The notes beneath the pieces are model-generated. The model was not told the DNA's origin and made no database searches. It worked only from the letters and a program-made list of their open reading frames with translations. 64,000 bases of DNA from Amphibalanus amphitrite (Eukaryota; Arthropoda; Thecostraca; Balanomorpha; Balanidae): the NCBI RefSeq assembly GCF_019059575.1, contig NW_024881573.1:635001-699000 (forward strand), in the 5' to 3' direction. A program made the translations under genes and the position numbers. Positions 8,617-19,724 of the stretch are shown in pieces. How positions within the stretch are numbered: position 1 is the first letter of the stretch; every line of letters begins with the position of its first letter.

Positions 8617-10303
8617 AATGTAGATCAATGAGCGAGCCTCGCGCAATGGGTGATTGGCGAACAGACAGTGGTGGTGATCGCTCCTGGAATACTAATTGGG
8701 ATCGTTGCACGTTTTTTATTTGCTTTTTCAGAAAGTGGTTACCTTTAGTTCTCTTGCGCTTTGCCGTGTTTAAGCGTGTATTTTGTTTTGTGTTTTGTTT
8801 GTTTGTTATTTAGCTTTCACGAGCTGCCCGAGCTTTACAATATGTCATTCACAATGCTGCGGTTTAAGTTACTTGCCTTGTCGGCCATAAAACCTCAGGC
8901 TCAGTTTGTCGTGATGTCGTGATCGTGATTTGGATGATACAACCGAGTAACAGACACTAATGACGTGTATACTGTATGAGATGATGAACATTCACAAGAA
9001 CCAACGAGTCCTGTAGCCTGCTCGTTACTGGAACAGATTCCGAACTTGATCCGCCCATGCCTGCCGCTCGCCGTAGGCCTATTCGGCAGCGGTGATGGTC
9101 GCTACCGTAATTTTGAAACCGATGCAACTTGAGTTGGCCTTAATGGCAATGGATGGGTTAAGAGTCATAGATCTTAACGGGGTTGTGATCCGCCACACAC
9201 CATTCTCAGACGGGTCTCGGTGGGGGATTCAATGCCCATGGTGGGGAATGGGGGACACCCATGACAATATGATATAGACCTACACCCGGGACTCTGATGG
9301 CGCCATATCGATCCATGATGGACCTACACTGTTGACTGTACCCTGATTGGTCTAAAGACCTCTCTGATTGACATTAATGGGACATTAATGAGCCTAATTG
9401 GGTCTAACTGGTCCTTGGCCAGCCTAAAATGTCCTATGCCCCCGAAATTATTTCACACCAGATTATTGTACTTCTTGACCGGCCCTTATCGATCTTCACC
9501 GGCCCCTTATTGCCCAATTCGGACTCTGATGGGGCTACGCCGGCCCCATATCGGCCTTTTTCGGTTCCCGATGGGCCTACATTTGGCCTACATGAACCTC
9601 GTACGACCATATACCGGCATATATGACCCCAATCAGCCGTAATCCATACTCGCAATGTACCGGTGTACTTTTTGCTATTATGACGCCGGAAATATAGCAG
9701 AATATCATGGTTATGTGGTACCGTTACATAGCCAATGGTCGTGGAAAGCCATTGCCGACCCAAACATGACCCTAAACGTAACAGAGAATAAATGAGAACC
9801 CGTCAAAGATCCAAAGTACGTTAAACGCCATAGGAAATAACTGCAGTCCCCCGCAATTTCGTCACGAGCAAGGAGCCAATCAGCGTCGAGTAATACCGAA
9901 CGCTGATTGGTCGATTTCCGCTAGCATGTAAATGCTGCTTGCGCGTATTTCCATGAACAAGTGAGGGTCGCGGCAACTAATTACCGCTTGTCACCACTTT
10001 TTCGTCGGGAGCGTTCTACCTGGTTTATATAGCCTTGATTGTGTCTAAACACAATGTCGAATTCAAACTGTAAGCCTGTATTGGTATTGTTTCTTTAATT
10101 TGGCTGTCAAACATTAATTTATGGTTTGGAATATTATTTTATGTAAAATAATTGATATGAAACAGCCGTCTCTAAAGTTATGACCCCATCTCACCACATT
10201 AAAGTGGCAGAAATGACAATGATCAGCTGGCGCATTTTTCTTGGCCGAAGTCAGAGCGCGCGGCCCGACGCACCACCACCGCACCGCAAAGTATGAGCAG
10301 AAG
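8617..10303. other. Intergenic; degenerate internal repeats at about 9240-9640
   Basis: No gene seen. From about 9240 to 9640 short phrases recur in diverged form (GGACTCTGATGG followed by GCC...CCATATCG at about 9290 and 9528; variants of GGCCTACAT at 9565-9590), suggesting an old tandem array or low-complexity repeat. The rest is unremarkable. Confidence 0.35.
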
Positions 10304-10528
10304 CCGCGCCCAAAGCCAGGGCCCCGGTAACGTGAGGTAGCCGAGTCGGGGCAGCGTGCGCTGACCCAAGCCGGGGCCGCGGCTTTGGGCGCGGTCTACC
10401 GCATCCCCGCGGGCAGCCCCGGGCTATCTATCACATGACACCGGGAGGACGCGCGGCCCGGCTTGGGTCAGCGCACGCTGCCCCGACTCGGCTACCTCAC
10501 GTTACCGGGGCCCTGGCTTTGGGCGCGG
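10304..10528. repeat. Perfect 72-bp GC-rich inverted repeat around an 81-bp spacer
   Basis: 10304-10375 is the exact reverse complement of 10457-10528. A 23-bp part (GGCTTTGGGCGCGGTCTACC...) also recurs as a direct repeat at 10381 and about 10516, overlapping the right arm's end. The unit is far richer in G+C than its surroundings. It could form a long hairpin or cruciform. No ORF and no clear target duplication. Confidence 0.9.
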
Positions 10529-11469
10529 TCTACCGCACCACCTAACAGGCGTGTTCGAAACCGCAGGAGATGATGAACGGGTTTATCGAAACTTGATTGG
10601 ATGAGCCTATCGGCAATAGCGATTTCAGTGTGTGCATTTATTGTTCATAGTGGTGTGAAATGTGGTTGGGGTACGACCGACAACCCGTCGGGGCGAATTT
10701 CGCACTGGGGTACTCAAAATTTGAAGAATTTAAGACGTTTCCATGAGTTTTGAAGGTATGGATAAGTTCTAAAAATCCGGTTCTCCTTATCTGGGCCATT
10801 AACTCCATACGGTCCAGGAAAGCTGGCACACTACCTTTAAGATCTAACGGCAAAAGCGCCTACCTATGTGTTTGTATTGTTCACGTCGCGCTGACCTTAG
10901 TTGCTGCCCGGCCGGGGCCGATAACGGTGGCTGGCAACAGCTGGCCTGTAGATGCGGTCACGTGACGCCCTGGGGCGTCCTGGCAGTCAGTGCAGCGCGG
11001 TCGGCTAGCGAGTGGCGGGCTCGCCACACTTGCGTTCGGAGCGGCCTGGGCCGGCCGGCGGGCGAGCCGCGCGAACGTGCGCCAAATCTTGGGCCGAGCG
11101 GCCTGTCGCTGTTGGACCGAATCTCCTTGGGCAGTTCGTTTCTTTTCTTCTCTTTGCATTGGCAGGGAATACGTCCTTGATCACGTGGTGATGTCTTGCA
11201 CCACTTTCAGGTAATGTGGGAATTAATGCGTGCTAATTCTGAAAAAGGGCCACTGTGCAATGTTACAGCAATTTGTTGTAATTGCAGCAATTGCTGTAAC
11301 GTTGGTTTGATAAAGGCCAGTGGCCGAAAGCTCACCGTTTTTTGTGGCCGAAAGCTCACCGTTTTTTTAATACATTATTCAGCTTTTTGCATCTTGAATG
11401 TCGAGGAAAAGGTCAATTTATTTTACTAATCTAATTGTATTCAATATGTTCCTCGCTCGAGAGCTTAAC
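10529..11469. other. Intergenic, GC-rich island at 10890-11110; short direct repeat at 11320-11368
   Basis: No gene recognised. 10890-11110 is GC- and CpG-rich compared with its flanks. At 11320-11368 the phrase GTGGCCGAAAGCTCACCGTT occurs twice in tandem. A small inverted repeat (GTTACAGCAATT ... AATTGCTGTAAC) lies at about 11262-11300. Confidence 0.4.
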
Positions 11470-12332
11470 AATGTTACCAATGCAGCCTGTTGATGGAAGA
11501 CAGACCGCTACTCGACCTCAAACCTCCCTACTGGCTGATGGAGCAGCGACTGCAACGGGAGCGCTAGCCCTCCAAGCTGATATTGATGCACCTGTGGCAT
11601 GGTCTGACAAATGGCAGCTCCCGTTCAATGAAGAGAAGTTTAAGGTTCTGCATCTGGGTACAAATAATCCCAAACTCCGATACACAATGCGAGGAGTGTG
11701 TCTGGAAGAGACTGAATCTGAACGGGACCTTGGCATTCTGGTAGACTCCTCCCTAAAATTCCGGAGGCAAGCATCCGCAGCCATGGCAGAGGCCAACCAG
11801 ATCTTAGCAGTGACCAGGCGGTCATTCGAATTGATGGATGAGTGTACTCTTCCCCTGCTGACTCTCGTTCGCCCTCACCTGGAGTTTGGCAATGTAGCTT
11901 GGGGCCCATTCAATCGAGGTGATCAACTTCTAGTCGAACGCGTCCAAAGAAGGGCAACCCGCCTGGTAGCCTCTCTCAGACACCGCCGGTACGAGGAACC
12001 TCTGGAGGCACTGAAATTGCCATCACTGTTTTATCGGCGACGCCGAGGTGACATGATCCAGGTGTACCAAATCTTTCATGGAGGGGTTGATCTGGCTCCA
12101 GAAGTTCTTTACTGCCGCTGCATCCGACCGCACCCGAGGCCATCCATGGAAAATCGCAAAACCCAGAGCTGAGTCAAGACCAAGGAGACAGGCTTTCAGT
12201 GCCCGGGTGGTCAATGACTGGAACGGCCTGCCCATGTCAGTTGTTGGCGCCGGCTCTGTTGAGCAGTTCAAATCTGAACTCGACGCCCACTGGGCAAACT
12301 TCAGGTACAGTCCTCAGCAGACTGCGTGGTAG
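11470..12332 (+). pseudogene. CR1/L2-type LINE, 3' end of reverse transcriptase, frameshifted
   Basis: The plus frame from 11435 carries the C-terminal RT/thumb region of CR1/L2 LINEs: LQAD..., WSDKWQLPFNEEKFKVLHLG, ESERDLGILVDSSLKF, LVRPHLEFGNVAWGPF, VQRRATRLV, RRRRGDMIQVYQI. The YADD motif is lost (the equivalent reads LLADGA) and everything 5' is missing. Near 12105-12115 the frame shifts: the ending continues in another frame as TRGHPWKI ... FSARVVNDWNGLPMSVV ... QFKSELDAHW to 12332. The copy is 5'-truncated and dead. Its tail (GCGTGGTAGGTATTCTTT) recurs at about 16170-16200 (reverse) and 32453-32470 (forward). Confidence 0.85.
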
Positions 12333-13313
12333 GTATTCTTTTTTTTCGACAAAACCAGTAATAACTCAAAGACTAATGACTATGTTGTCAGTCGGTCGAA
12401 ACTCACGGAAAATAGAGGCGCCATGCTCTACCGTAAACCGGGGTGACTTTTTATCACTTTTGACCAGTAGGGGAGAGTGGGGAAAGATGCCCAGGGTTTT
12501 ACTATGTCATATATTATTCGAAAATGACGATCGGAAAGCAAAAACTTGGAGTTTCATCGGAAGCCAACATCATTTTTCTCCAAAAATATCACACTTTTGT
12601 GCCTGAAATATGATAACTTTTTTTGCTATTAAGCATTTTTCTGAAGATGTGAAAGGGGGCGTCTTACCCCACAGGGTGGGAAAGACGCCCCCTGGCGTTG
12701 GGTAAGATGCCCCCTGCACTATAAGTGACATAAATGGGCACGTGAATCGCCTGAACGAATCAGTAGTCCCTTCGAGCCTGCAGTAGACACCAAACGTCAT
12801 CGTAAGGGCCCTCAAAAGTGGTCGTAAGGGGCTTCAGAGGTCATCGTTAGGGCTATCATAGTCCAGCGTGGCCAAACAAGCCTCCGTGGTAGCGTTCGGA
12901 GACCACTGTGGGGCCTTATAGGTCTTCATGATGCTTGAGGGCCCTCGAGCCCATCGTGAGGACCTCAGATGCCAGCGCGGTCCGTGAAGCCAACGTGGGA
13001 GCCCTCAAAGGATGTCGTGAGGGGCCCTGGAGCCAATAATGGGGCCCACAGAGGCCGTCGTGAGGGCTCTCAGAGTCAGATGCCGCCCAAAAAGTCGCTG
13101 TGTGAGTCGTTGTGTGGGCCGAGAGACCGGCATGGGGAGCACCCGACCGTACTGGACTCTTAATAGTCCCAGATCGGCTTTTATCTCTCATCACAAGCAT
13201 GTAATAGGTTGACGGGCTGCTTGAAGGACAGCCTACGGATTAAGGGGGGCGTCTTTCCCCATCAGGACAGGGGGCATCTTACCCCAAGGTACCGAAGTAC
13301 CATTAAACCAGTA

Positions 13314-13524
13314 CAGTCTGTCTTAAAAGTACCGCGCAAAGTGACGGTGGATCCATCGAGCCTGACTGAGGAAGGGCCTGCTAAATTTGGGTCACCGAAG
13401 CAATTGACATCCTCGTCCATTCCCTAGGTCAATTGGTCGGTGACTTTCAAATTAAAGCAGGCCCTTTCTCCGTCAGGCTTGGTGGATCCACCGTCACTTT
13501 GCGCGGTACTTTTAAGACAGACTG
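13314..13524. mobile_element. Tc1/mariner-like MITE, 211 bp, palindromic
   Basis: Ends CAGTCTGTCTTAAAAGTACC and its reverse complement, bordered by TA (13312-13313, 13525-13526). The arms continue nearly to the centre with small differences (for example GGCCTGCT AAATTTG against the A-rich counterpart). CAGT ends with a TA duplication fit Tc1/mariner. No coding capacity. Confidence 0.85.
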
Positions 13525-13591
13525 TACAATTTGTTAGCCATAAAACTACACCCTGAAACAAACTGCTTGGGACACAGTACACGCATGTTAA

Positions 13592-14764
13592 CCCGCGCGG
13601 GGCTGGGGGGGGTAAATTTTACCCCCCCTCGCGAATTTTTGTGATATCTCAAAAACGGCGGCGCGCAGCGCCGCCAAACTTTCAGTACCTTTTCTTACAT
13701 CAATTTGACACGTTCCCTGAAATTTGAGCGAAATCCGTCGGAAAATTTTTGAGAAATTGACGTTTTAGTGACGTCATGTTCGCCATTTTCGCCTCAAAAA
13801 CGGCAAAAGTTCAAACGCCGCTAACATCTTCATTTTTAAAGGAATCAAGACGTAACAAAAAAGGTTATACGTAATTTTACTTTGTCTGTCAAATGGCTAT
13901 CTCGGTTTTTTGAAAATTTTGGATTTTGGCCTAATTTTTTTCAAAAAACTGACTTTTTTGGGAAAATCATTATAAAATCCAAAATTTTGAGTCTATCGAA
14001 AAAACCGGAATATATGTCAGAGAAGTGGTCTATGTGCACCTAAACACCAAATTTTAGAAGAATCGGTTCAAAAATGTGGGAGTTATTCAAAATTTTATGA
14101 CGTCACGACACACAATTTTTTTGAAAAATGACTTTTTTGGAAGTTCTAGACCTCGTACGGAAACAAAAATAGCACCATTCGATTCGCCGTGAAAAACTGC
14201 ATCAGATAGACACCTTTTTAGGCCTTAACAACCAACTTCAAAATTTGACCTCACTTGACCTGACCTTGACCTGACCTCGACCTGAAATTCATCCAGAGGT
14301 GGTCCATATCACTTATTGAGTGTGCCTATTGAATTCTATGAGTAAAATGACCCATAAAACATGTGTCGCACATGCCCTTTTCTATATTTTGTTTTTTGGT
14401 GACCTGACCTGACCTGACCTGACCTTGACCTTGACCTCTGAATGATATTGTATGCAACGAATATTGTCTTGGTAGCCTAAGAACACGTTTTGGGCGATCA
14501 GTCTCAGTCCATGACTCCATTCTTCGGCAACTACGGTGCAAGGCCGATACTGTAGAAACTTGCAATTTGTACCCTTGACCTGACCTTGACCTTGACCTCA
14601 AACTTTAAATTAAGTACATGTTTTTAGTAGTTCGTGATGAGAGCTTTCGATTGGCGTTTGAATTTTCCAAATCGGACCATTAGTTCGGGAGATAACAGGG
14701 GGGGTAAAATTTACCCCCCCCCCCAGCCCCGCGCGTTCGGCTGGAGACCCCAGCCCCGCGCGGG
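13592..14764. mobile_element. TTAA-target element A (piggyBac-like ends), non-coding
   Basis: Flanked by TTAA (13588-13591, 14765-14768) with a 17-bp perfect inverted end CCCGCGCGGGGCTGGGG. Just inside each end is a G-tract/AT/C-tract hairpin (GGGGGGGTAAATTTTACCCC type). The right terminus carries the end motif twice, separated by TTCGGCTGGAGACCC. The body has poly-T/A blocks and three clusters of TGACCT/GACCTT repeats (about 14241-14285, 14399-14440, 14573-14600). No ORF resembling a transposase. CCC ends plus a TTAA target suggest mobilisation by a piggyBac-type enzyme; this is inference. Confidence 0.85.
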
Positions 14765-15046
14765 TTAATGTATCACGACTATATCAAGGGACGCAAAAAT
14801 TATCTACCTTCTTTGATATTTACAATGTTTTGACACCAAAATATTTTTTGAAAGCAGCAAATAAAAAACATACATTCACCATCCAGCCGTTGCCCAACTG
14901 AGCTTCGCAAATTTTTGTGCAGTTAACAAGGCAGGCTTCCGCTTTACGCTAAGAACATTAATTTCCGGGTTCGATTCTTTGTTTGGCCCCTAGACGGGGT
15001 GGGGCGTCTTTCCCACCCTGGGCATCTTACCCCACTCTCCCCTATG

Positions 15047-15827
15047 GTACAATATCTTCTATATCACTTGAGATTTCACTCTGGAAACTGTTTCATCATA
15101 CCAATTGGACAATTCTCTATCTAACTGAGTACAGAAAATGTCTTGAAATTTATCATAAATATTTTATTTTTTTACAAAAAAAATGATCATTCTCACCCAG
15201 AGGTTGGGGTTACTATGATCACTACATTAAAATCACCTTATATATGCCATAGGAGCCCTCAGAAGGGGCTTGTGTGATAAACTTACATGTTTTAAATAAA
15301 ATCAAAGGCTTTGCTTGACAAAAACTCACACATTTTACAGCAAAACTATGAACCATTGAGGTATTAAAATAAAGTTGCGTGCTCCGGGTCTAAACTCACA
15401 TTACAGAGCTATAACCAGCAAAATTAGCTACTTTCACCTCTGACTTCAAGATCAAGTAACAGTCACAGATGTCCTAAGCCACAGGCTACCTGTCCTACAT
15501 CATACTTTGTCTGCTGGTGGCTGTGGGACCACCTGCCACACTGCTCATGCCCCTCCCAGTTGATTGTCTTTTTCACTTCCCATTGACGCTCCAATTACCA
15601 TTGAGATAAATCGGCTCAATGCTCATCCTCCATCCTCAGTATCTAAGTCTTTCCTTTCTCTTTCTTTAGCTGGGGGTCTTTCTCATCTTTACCATTATTA
15701 TTGCTGGAGATGCTAGCAAATTTATACTTCATGCCAATGACAACAAAAAAACAAGCTGTGACATCAACATGATTATTCTGACTGGGACCCAAAGTGTATG
15801 CTATAATGTTTCATTGCTTTATTTAAC
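15047..15827. other. Intergenic, nothing recognised
   Basis: AT-rich, without ORFs or repeats that could be tied to a family. Confidence 0.4.
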
Positions 15828-16586
15828 CATTGGCATAGAAAATACAGTTCACAGCAGCTAAGTGCTCATTTTAGGCCCGAAATTGGTCTATGATCAAAGT
15901 CACCCCAGGTATCATTGTCACCCCGGTTTACGGTACTCCTTCGATTGGGTATAACACTAAACAAAGTACCTATATGCCTTGTGTGGCAACAAAATGCAAA
16001 AGTTTGTTTTGGGGGCAAATATAAACTTTTGGGTTTTGTTGCCAAACTGGATGGAAAATGAATGCGATGGTAAAGCCAATCTAAGGTGCGGAGTCTCGCA
16101 CATCTTGCTGTTATGATTTCCGAGCGACCGATAGCATAGTATCAGCGTTATTCTCGGTTTTGTCGAAGAAAGAATACCTACCACGCAGTTTGCAGAGGGC
16201 TGTACCTGGTACCTGACTGGAGATAGTCGAGTCTCAAAGGGTTCAAGCTCAATGAGAACGGTTCCCTACAGGCCAAGTGGCCTTTAAAATTCTGATCAAA
16301 TTAAGGTAAGGTAAGGTATGGAGTGGCAAGTTCTTTTAGTAACAACCAGCGTAACATTACGCCTTTTTGAAGAAAATGATCTAGGTTTTCAATGTTTTTT
16401 TTTCTCATCCTAGATTTTTTTGTCATCATTGTCACACCCAACCAGAATCCAATTTCAGAACACTGCTGTTATTGTTATGTAGGTGTTCAGCCACTACTGG
16501 GCCCATGCTCAAGCACCCTCAAACCCCTAATTGTCCAACCCCGCAGTAGGTAGGAAGTTATAACATTTCAACAAAAATTTGTCTAA
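15828..16586 (-). repeat. LINE 3'-end repeat, copy 1 (reverse)
   Basis: About 760 bp almost identical to the reverse complement of 32053-32822. It includes the CR1-like tail GCGTGGTAGGTATTCTTT seen after the RT relic at 12332, followed by TACCGTAAACCGGGGTGAC. A 75-codon incidental frame is preserved in both copies with one residue difference, which shows how similar they are. Interpreted as 3' UTR of the same LINE family plus an adjoining repeat. Confidence 0.75.
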
Positions 16587-16789
16587 AGATTTCTCCTAAC
16601 CTCTAGAATCAGAATCAGCACGTAGCAAGAAGGTAGGTACTTACGTAAAGAAGGGTGGAAACTGGTATTGCCAAGGCCACTCAAATTCAGTCATGATAGT
16701 AAAACTACACACAATTCCAGTCCTGTCAAAAGATCTCAATCCAAACGAAGGGGTCCTAAGGCCATGGATGCTGCATGGATGAAAGAACC

Positions 16790-17835
16790 GAGTGCTGTTC
16801 ACGGACACCTGCGGCAACTGCGGTAGCTGCGGTAGATCGCATGCTGTAAGTCCCGCCCACTTGTGCGCACGTCATCACGCGTTCGTCTGAGGCGGCCGTA
16901 GCGCTGTTCGGCAGTCGGCTAGGTATTTTGTCAGGGTATGACGCATTCCGCGAGCCGACGTCACGGGCGATGGCGTCGCCCGTCGGCTCGCGCGCGAGCC
17001 GAGCGCCAACGACAAACTAACGGGAACCCTCGGACACCCTCGGGGCATAAACCGAGGAGTAGCGTGTTGAGCGAGCCTTATAAGGGAAATTCATATATTT
17101 TCGTTTCTCAAATGATAATCAGGGTATCTCTTACCTTTTTAGGTATCATTTAGGCTTAGGTACCTAACACTTCAGTTGCCAAATATCTGCAATTTATTCA
17201 AACGAAGGCATTTTCAGTAAATATCAATGCTATAGACCGAAATCTTTTGAACAAAAACTCCAACCAATAGAAATAAAAATAACTTATTTTATTCCAACCA
17301 TATCCTCCACATTAACAACATAAAAACTCACTTTTACACACATCATTCATAATAAAGCATACTAACACGCCGCTTTAGACGATTGCGGCGTCGAGTGGCG
17401 CGCTGCTAGCGCTCTTTTTCGATCGCAGAGACCCTGCACGCGCGCGAGCACACTACGTCACGTCCGGGGGCACAGGTATATGAAAAATCGCAGTGACGTA
17501 ACACTTTTCTCGCTTCTCATTGGTCAATAGCCCGTTGCCGGGGTAACGTGCACGTATGTGAGCGTCGGCAAGAGTGGCCGCCGATCAGGGCTCGTGCCAA
17601 TTTTCCGCCCAAGTTACACGAATGCGCAACTGCCGCGCCACTTTGCATGACAAATGGTTCCTGCGGCCGCTGCGGTCGGATCGTTTCGACCGCAGGAGAC
17701 GCAGGCGACCGCAGCCGGCCGCAGCCGTATGACGTCACACCACCCGCCCCATCCCCACTTTCTGTGACGTCATTACCCGGCTGACCGCCGAGCCGCAGCT
17801 ACCGCAGCTACCGCAGGTGCCCGTGAACAGCACTC
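16790..17835. mobile_element. TIR DNA element, about 1.05 kb, CTGCGGTAG subterminal repeats
   Basis: GAGTGCTGTTCACGG at 16790 and its reverse complement at 17821-17835 start inverted ends of about 42 bp with three differences. The ends continue into repeated CTGCGGTAGCTGCGG units, and further copies (CTGCGGCCGCTGCGGTC) lie near the right end. No transposase ORF. No clear target duplication. It abuts and cuts the 5' side of the BEL ORF that follows. Confidence 0.7.
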
Positions 17836-19724
17836 TGGGTAGGCTGGGTAGGCCGGTGAAAGATGGCGACCTGTCAGCGCTGACAGAGCTGTCTCGTGAG
17901 CTCCACACCGCGGTGAGCGTCCTACAGTGTCTGCACTACGAGCACGACCTCGCTGCCGCCACGAACGTCACCACTGTGACTGGGAAGCTACCAGCCTCCC
18001 TCGCCTGGAGGTGGGGCGAGCACATGGTGGAAAACGGCATCACTCGTCCGACGCTCGTCGATCTCGACGAATGGCTTCGCCGTCATGTGTCAGCTGGTCG
18101 GTTGGCCTTGAACGTGACCACCAAGCAGCTGCCGAAGGTCGAGGCTAATGACGCTGAGTGCCGCCCGAGACGCGTGTTTACCACCACGTCGGCGCGGCCC
18201 ACGCCGGCGGCTGTAAAGCGGGAGAGGACAGCTGCCATAAAGTCATCTGCAGCGGACGGGAACAGCGACTGGTGTGCCATGTGTCAGCAAACACACGACC
18301 TCCAGCACTGTGACGAATTTCTCGCGCTGACTGTGAGTGAGAAGGCAGAGTTCGTCGGGAGAAACGGACTGTGCTTTAACTGCCTGGGTCGCGATCACAT
18401 CAGCGCCACGTGTCCCAGTGATGCACGATGTGACGCGGAGCACTGCGGCAGGCGTCATCACACGCTGTTACACAATGGAGGACGAGTGTTTCCGCTGCGC
18501 GATTCCGATGATGGTACGCCGTCATCTGCCAAACATGTCGGCACCGCATCGGCCGAGCCTCGCAGTGATGTTCTCCTGCAGGTGGTGCCCGTCACCGTAA
18601 ATGAACCGGCAGGTAGCCGCACCACGAACGCGCTCCTGGATCTCGGGAGTCAGATCACACTGATCACCGACGACCTGTGTGACCGACTCGGCATCTCGGG
18701 GCCCACCGACAAATTGGTGCTGAGTACGCTGAGTGGAACCCAAACGACGACGTCACGACGCGTATCCTTCGCCGTTGAGGCTGTGGGCGGCGACGGCAGG
18801 GCACACCGTATACGAAACGCCCAAACGACGCCGACGTTAAACGTGTCAGCCAAGGCAATGGACTGCACAGTGGCAAAGGAGAAATGGCCGCACCTGGACG
18901 ACCTGGATCTCCCCAGCGCCACCCACGGCCCAGTGGAGGTGCTCCTGGGAACCGACGTCATCGAACTTATTGTGCCGCGGGAAGTGATCGAGGGACCGAC
19001 GGGAACGCCGTGCGCCGTAAGAACGCTGTTGGGATGGACGGTGACCGGGCGGGCGTCGGAACGCTCGGTGCTCGATGGTGAACACGTTGTCAATCACGTT
19101 CGTGTCAGTGATAAAACGAGTGCAGTCGCTGACCTTCACACCCAGAAATCATCAGAGACGACCCAGTGGTGTCACGCAGCCGAGCCGCCGGGCCCGGCCG
19201 ACATCTTCAGCAGAGGCGGCCCGGGGACGGACCTCGCCCCCGGCGGACCGTGGATACGAGGTCCAGCTGCGCGGTCCGGCCCGGCCGTCCTCTCCGACGA
19301 CGAGACGAGGGTGACAGCGTGCGTCACCGAGCGAGCGGAGCCGGTCGTAAACGGCAGTGACTTCTCGTCCTGCCTCATGGACTCCGGCGGCCTGCTCAGA
19401 GTCGGTGGCCGTCGCTGGAAGCGGAAGAACACGCAGCCGCATGATCGCTCCTGGCGACGCCGGCGGCGAGAGTGTCTCCCCGCGCACGCTGACCGCACAC
19501 TGCATGTCGATCATGGACACGACCGAGGTCAGGGTTGGCGAACCAGTGCGGCTGACCGACGGAGACGTATCGCGTGGACACCGGCCGATGGGAAGAGCGG
19601 AGTGTACGACCCCGGTGTAGACGGTCGTATCCGCGCCGTGGATGCGACGACTGCCACCGGCCAATACAGGCGGCCTGTCAACCGCCTCTGCCGCCTCGAG
19701 TGCGACGGTGACGGACAGTATTGA
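17836..19724 (+). pseudogene. BEL/Pao gag-protease ORF with in-frame internal deletion of RT and RNase H (BEL-1)
   Basis: A single open frame to TGA 19722-19724. An apparent start at 17817 lies inside the neighbouring TIR, so the true 5' part of gag is lost. Seen in order: end of the gag domain (LQCLHYEHDLAAATNV, KLPASLAWRW); paired zinc knuckles (CAMCQQTHDLQHC, CFNCLGRDHISATC) with the HHTLLH motif typical of BEL/Pao; aspartic protease (NALLDLGSQITLI) and LLGWTVTGR. At about 19150 the sequence jumps to PGPADIFSRG ... WIRGPA, the end of a BEL RNase H region. It then gives GLLRVGGR from the integrase N-terminus, and later DGRIRAVDAT ... RRPVNRL from the integrase C-terminus. RT, most of RNase H and the integrase core are missing, yet the frame stays open for over 620 codons. 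Confidence 0.85.

Larger units (their letters stand above)
12470..15042. mobile_element. DNA element with 27-bp inverted ends and TA duplication, holding two nested insertions
   Basis: The left end GGGGAGAGTGGGGAAAGATG and the reverse complement of the right end match over about 27 bp with one difference, and both are bordered by TA. Variants of the end motif (GGGGGCGTCTTACCCC, GGGGCATCTTACCCC) recur inside at about 12655-12720, 13243-13297 and 15000-15030, like subterminal transposase-binding repeats. No transposase ORF. The TTAA element 13592-14764 and the TA MITE 13314-13524 lie within it. Superfamily not assigned; a TA target alone is not diagnostic. Confidence 0.65.

Noticed and set aside
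14905-14985. Possible tRNA or tRNA-derived SINE head (GGGTTCGATTC, a B-box-like match at about 14967)
   Set aside because: No cloverleaf could be folded by eye, no A box at the right distance, and no repeated copies with this head.
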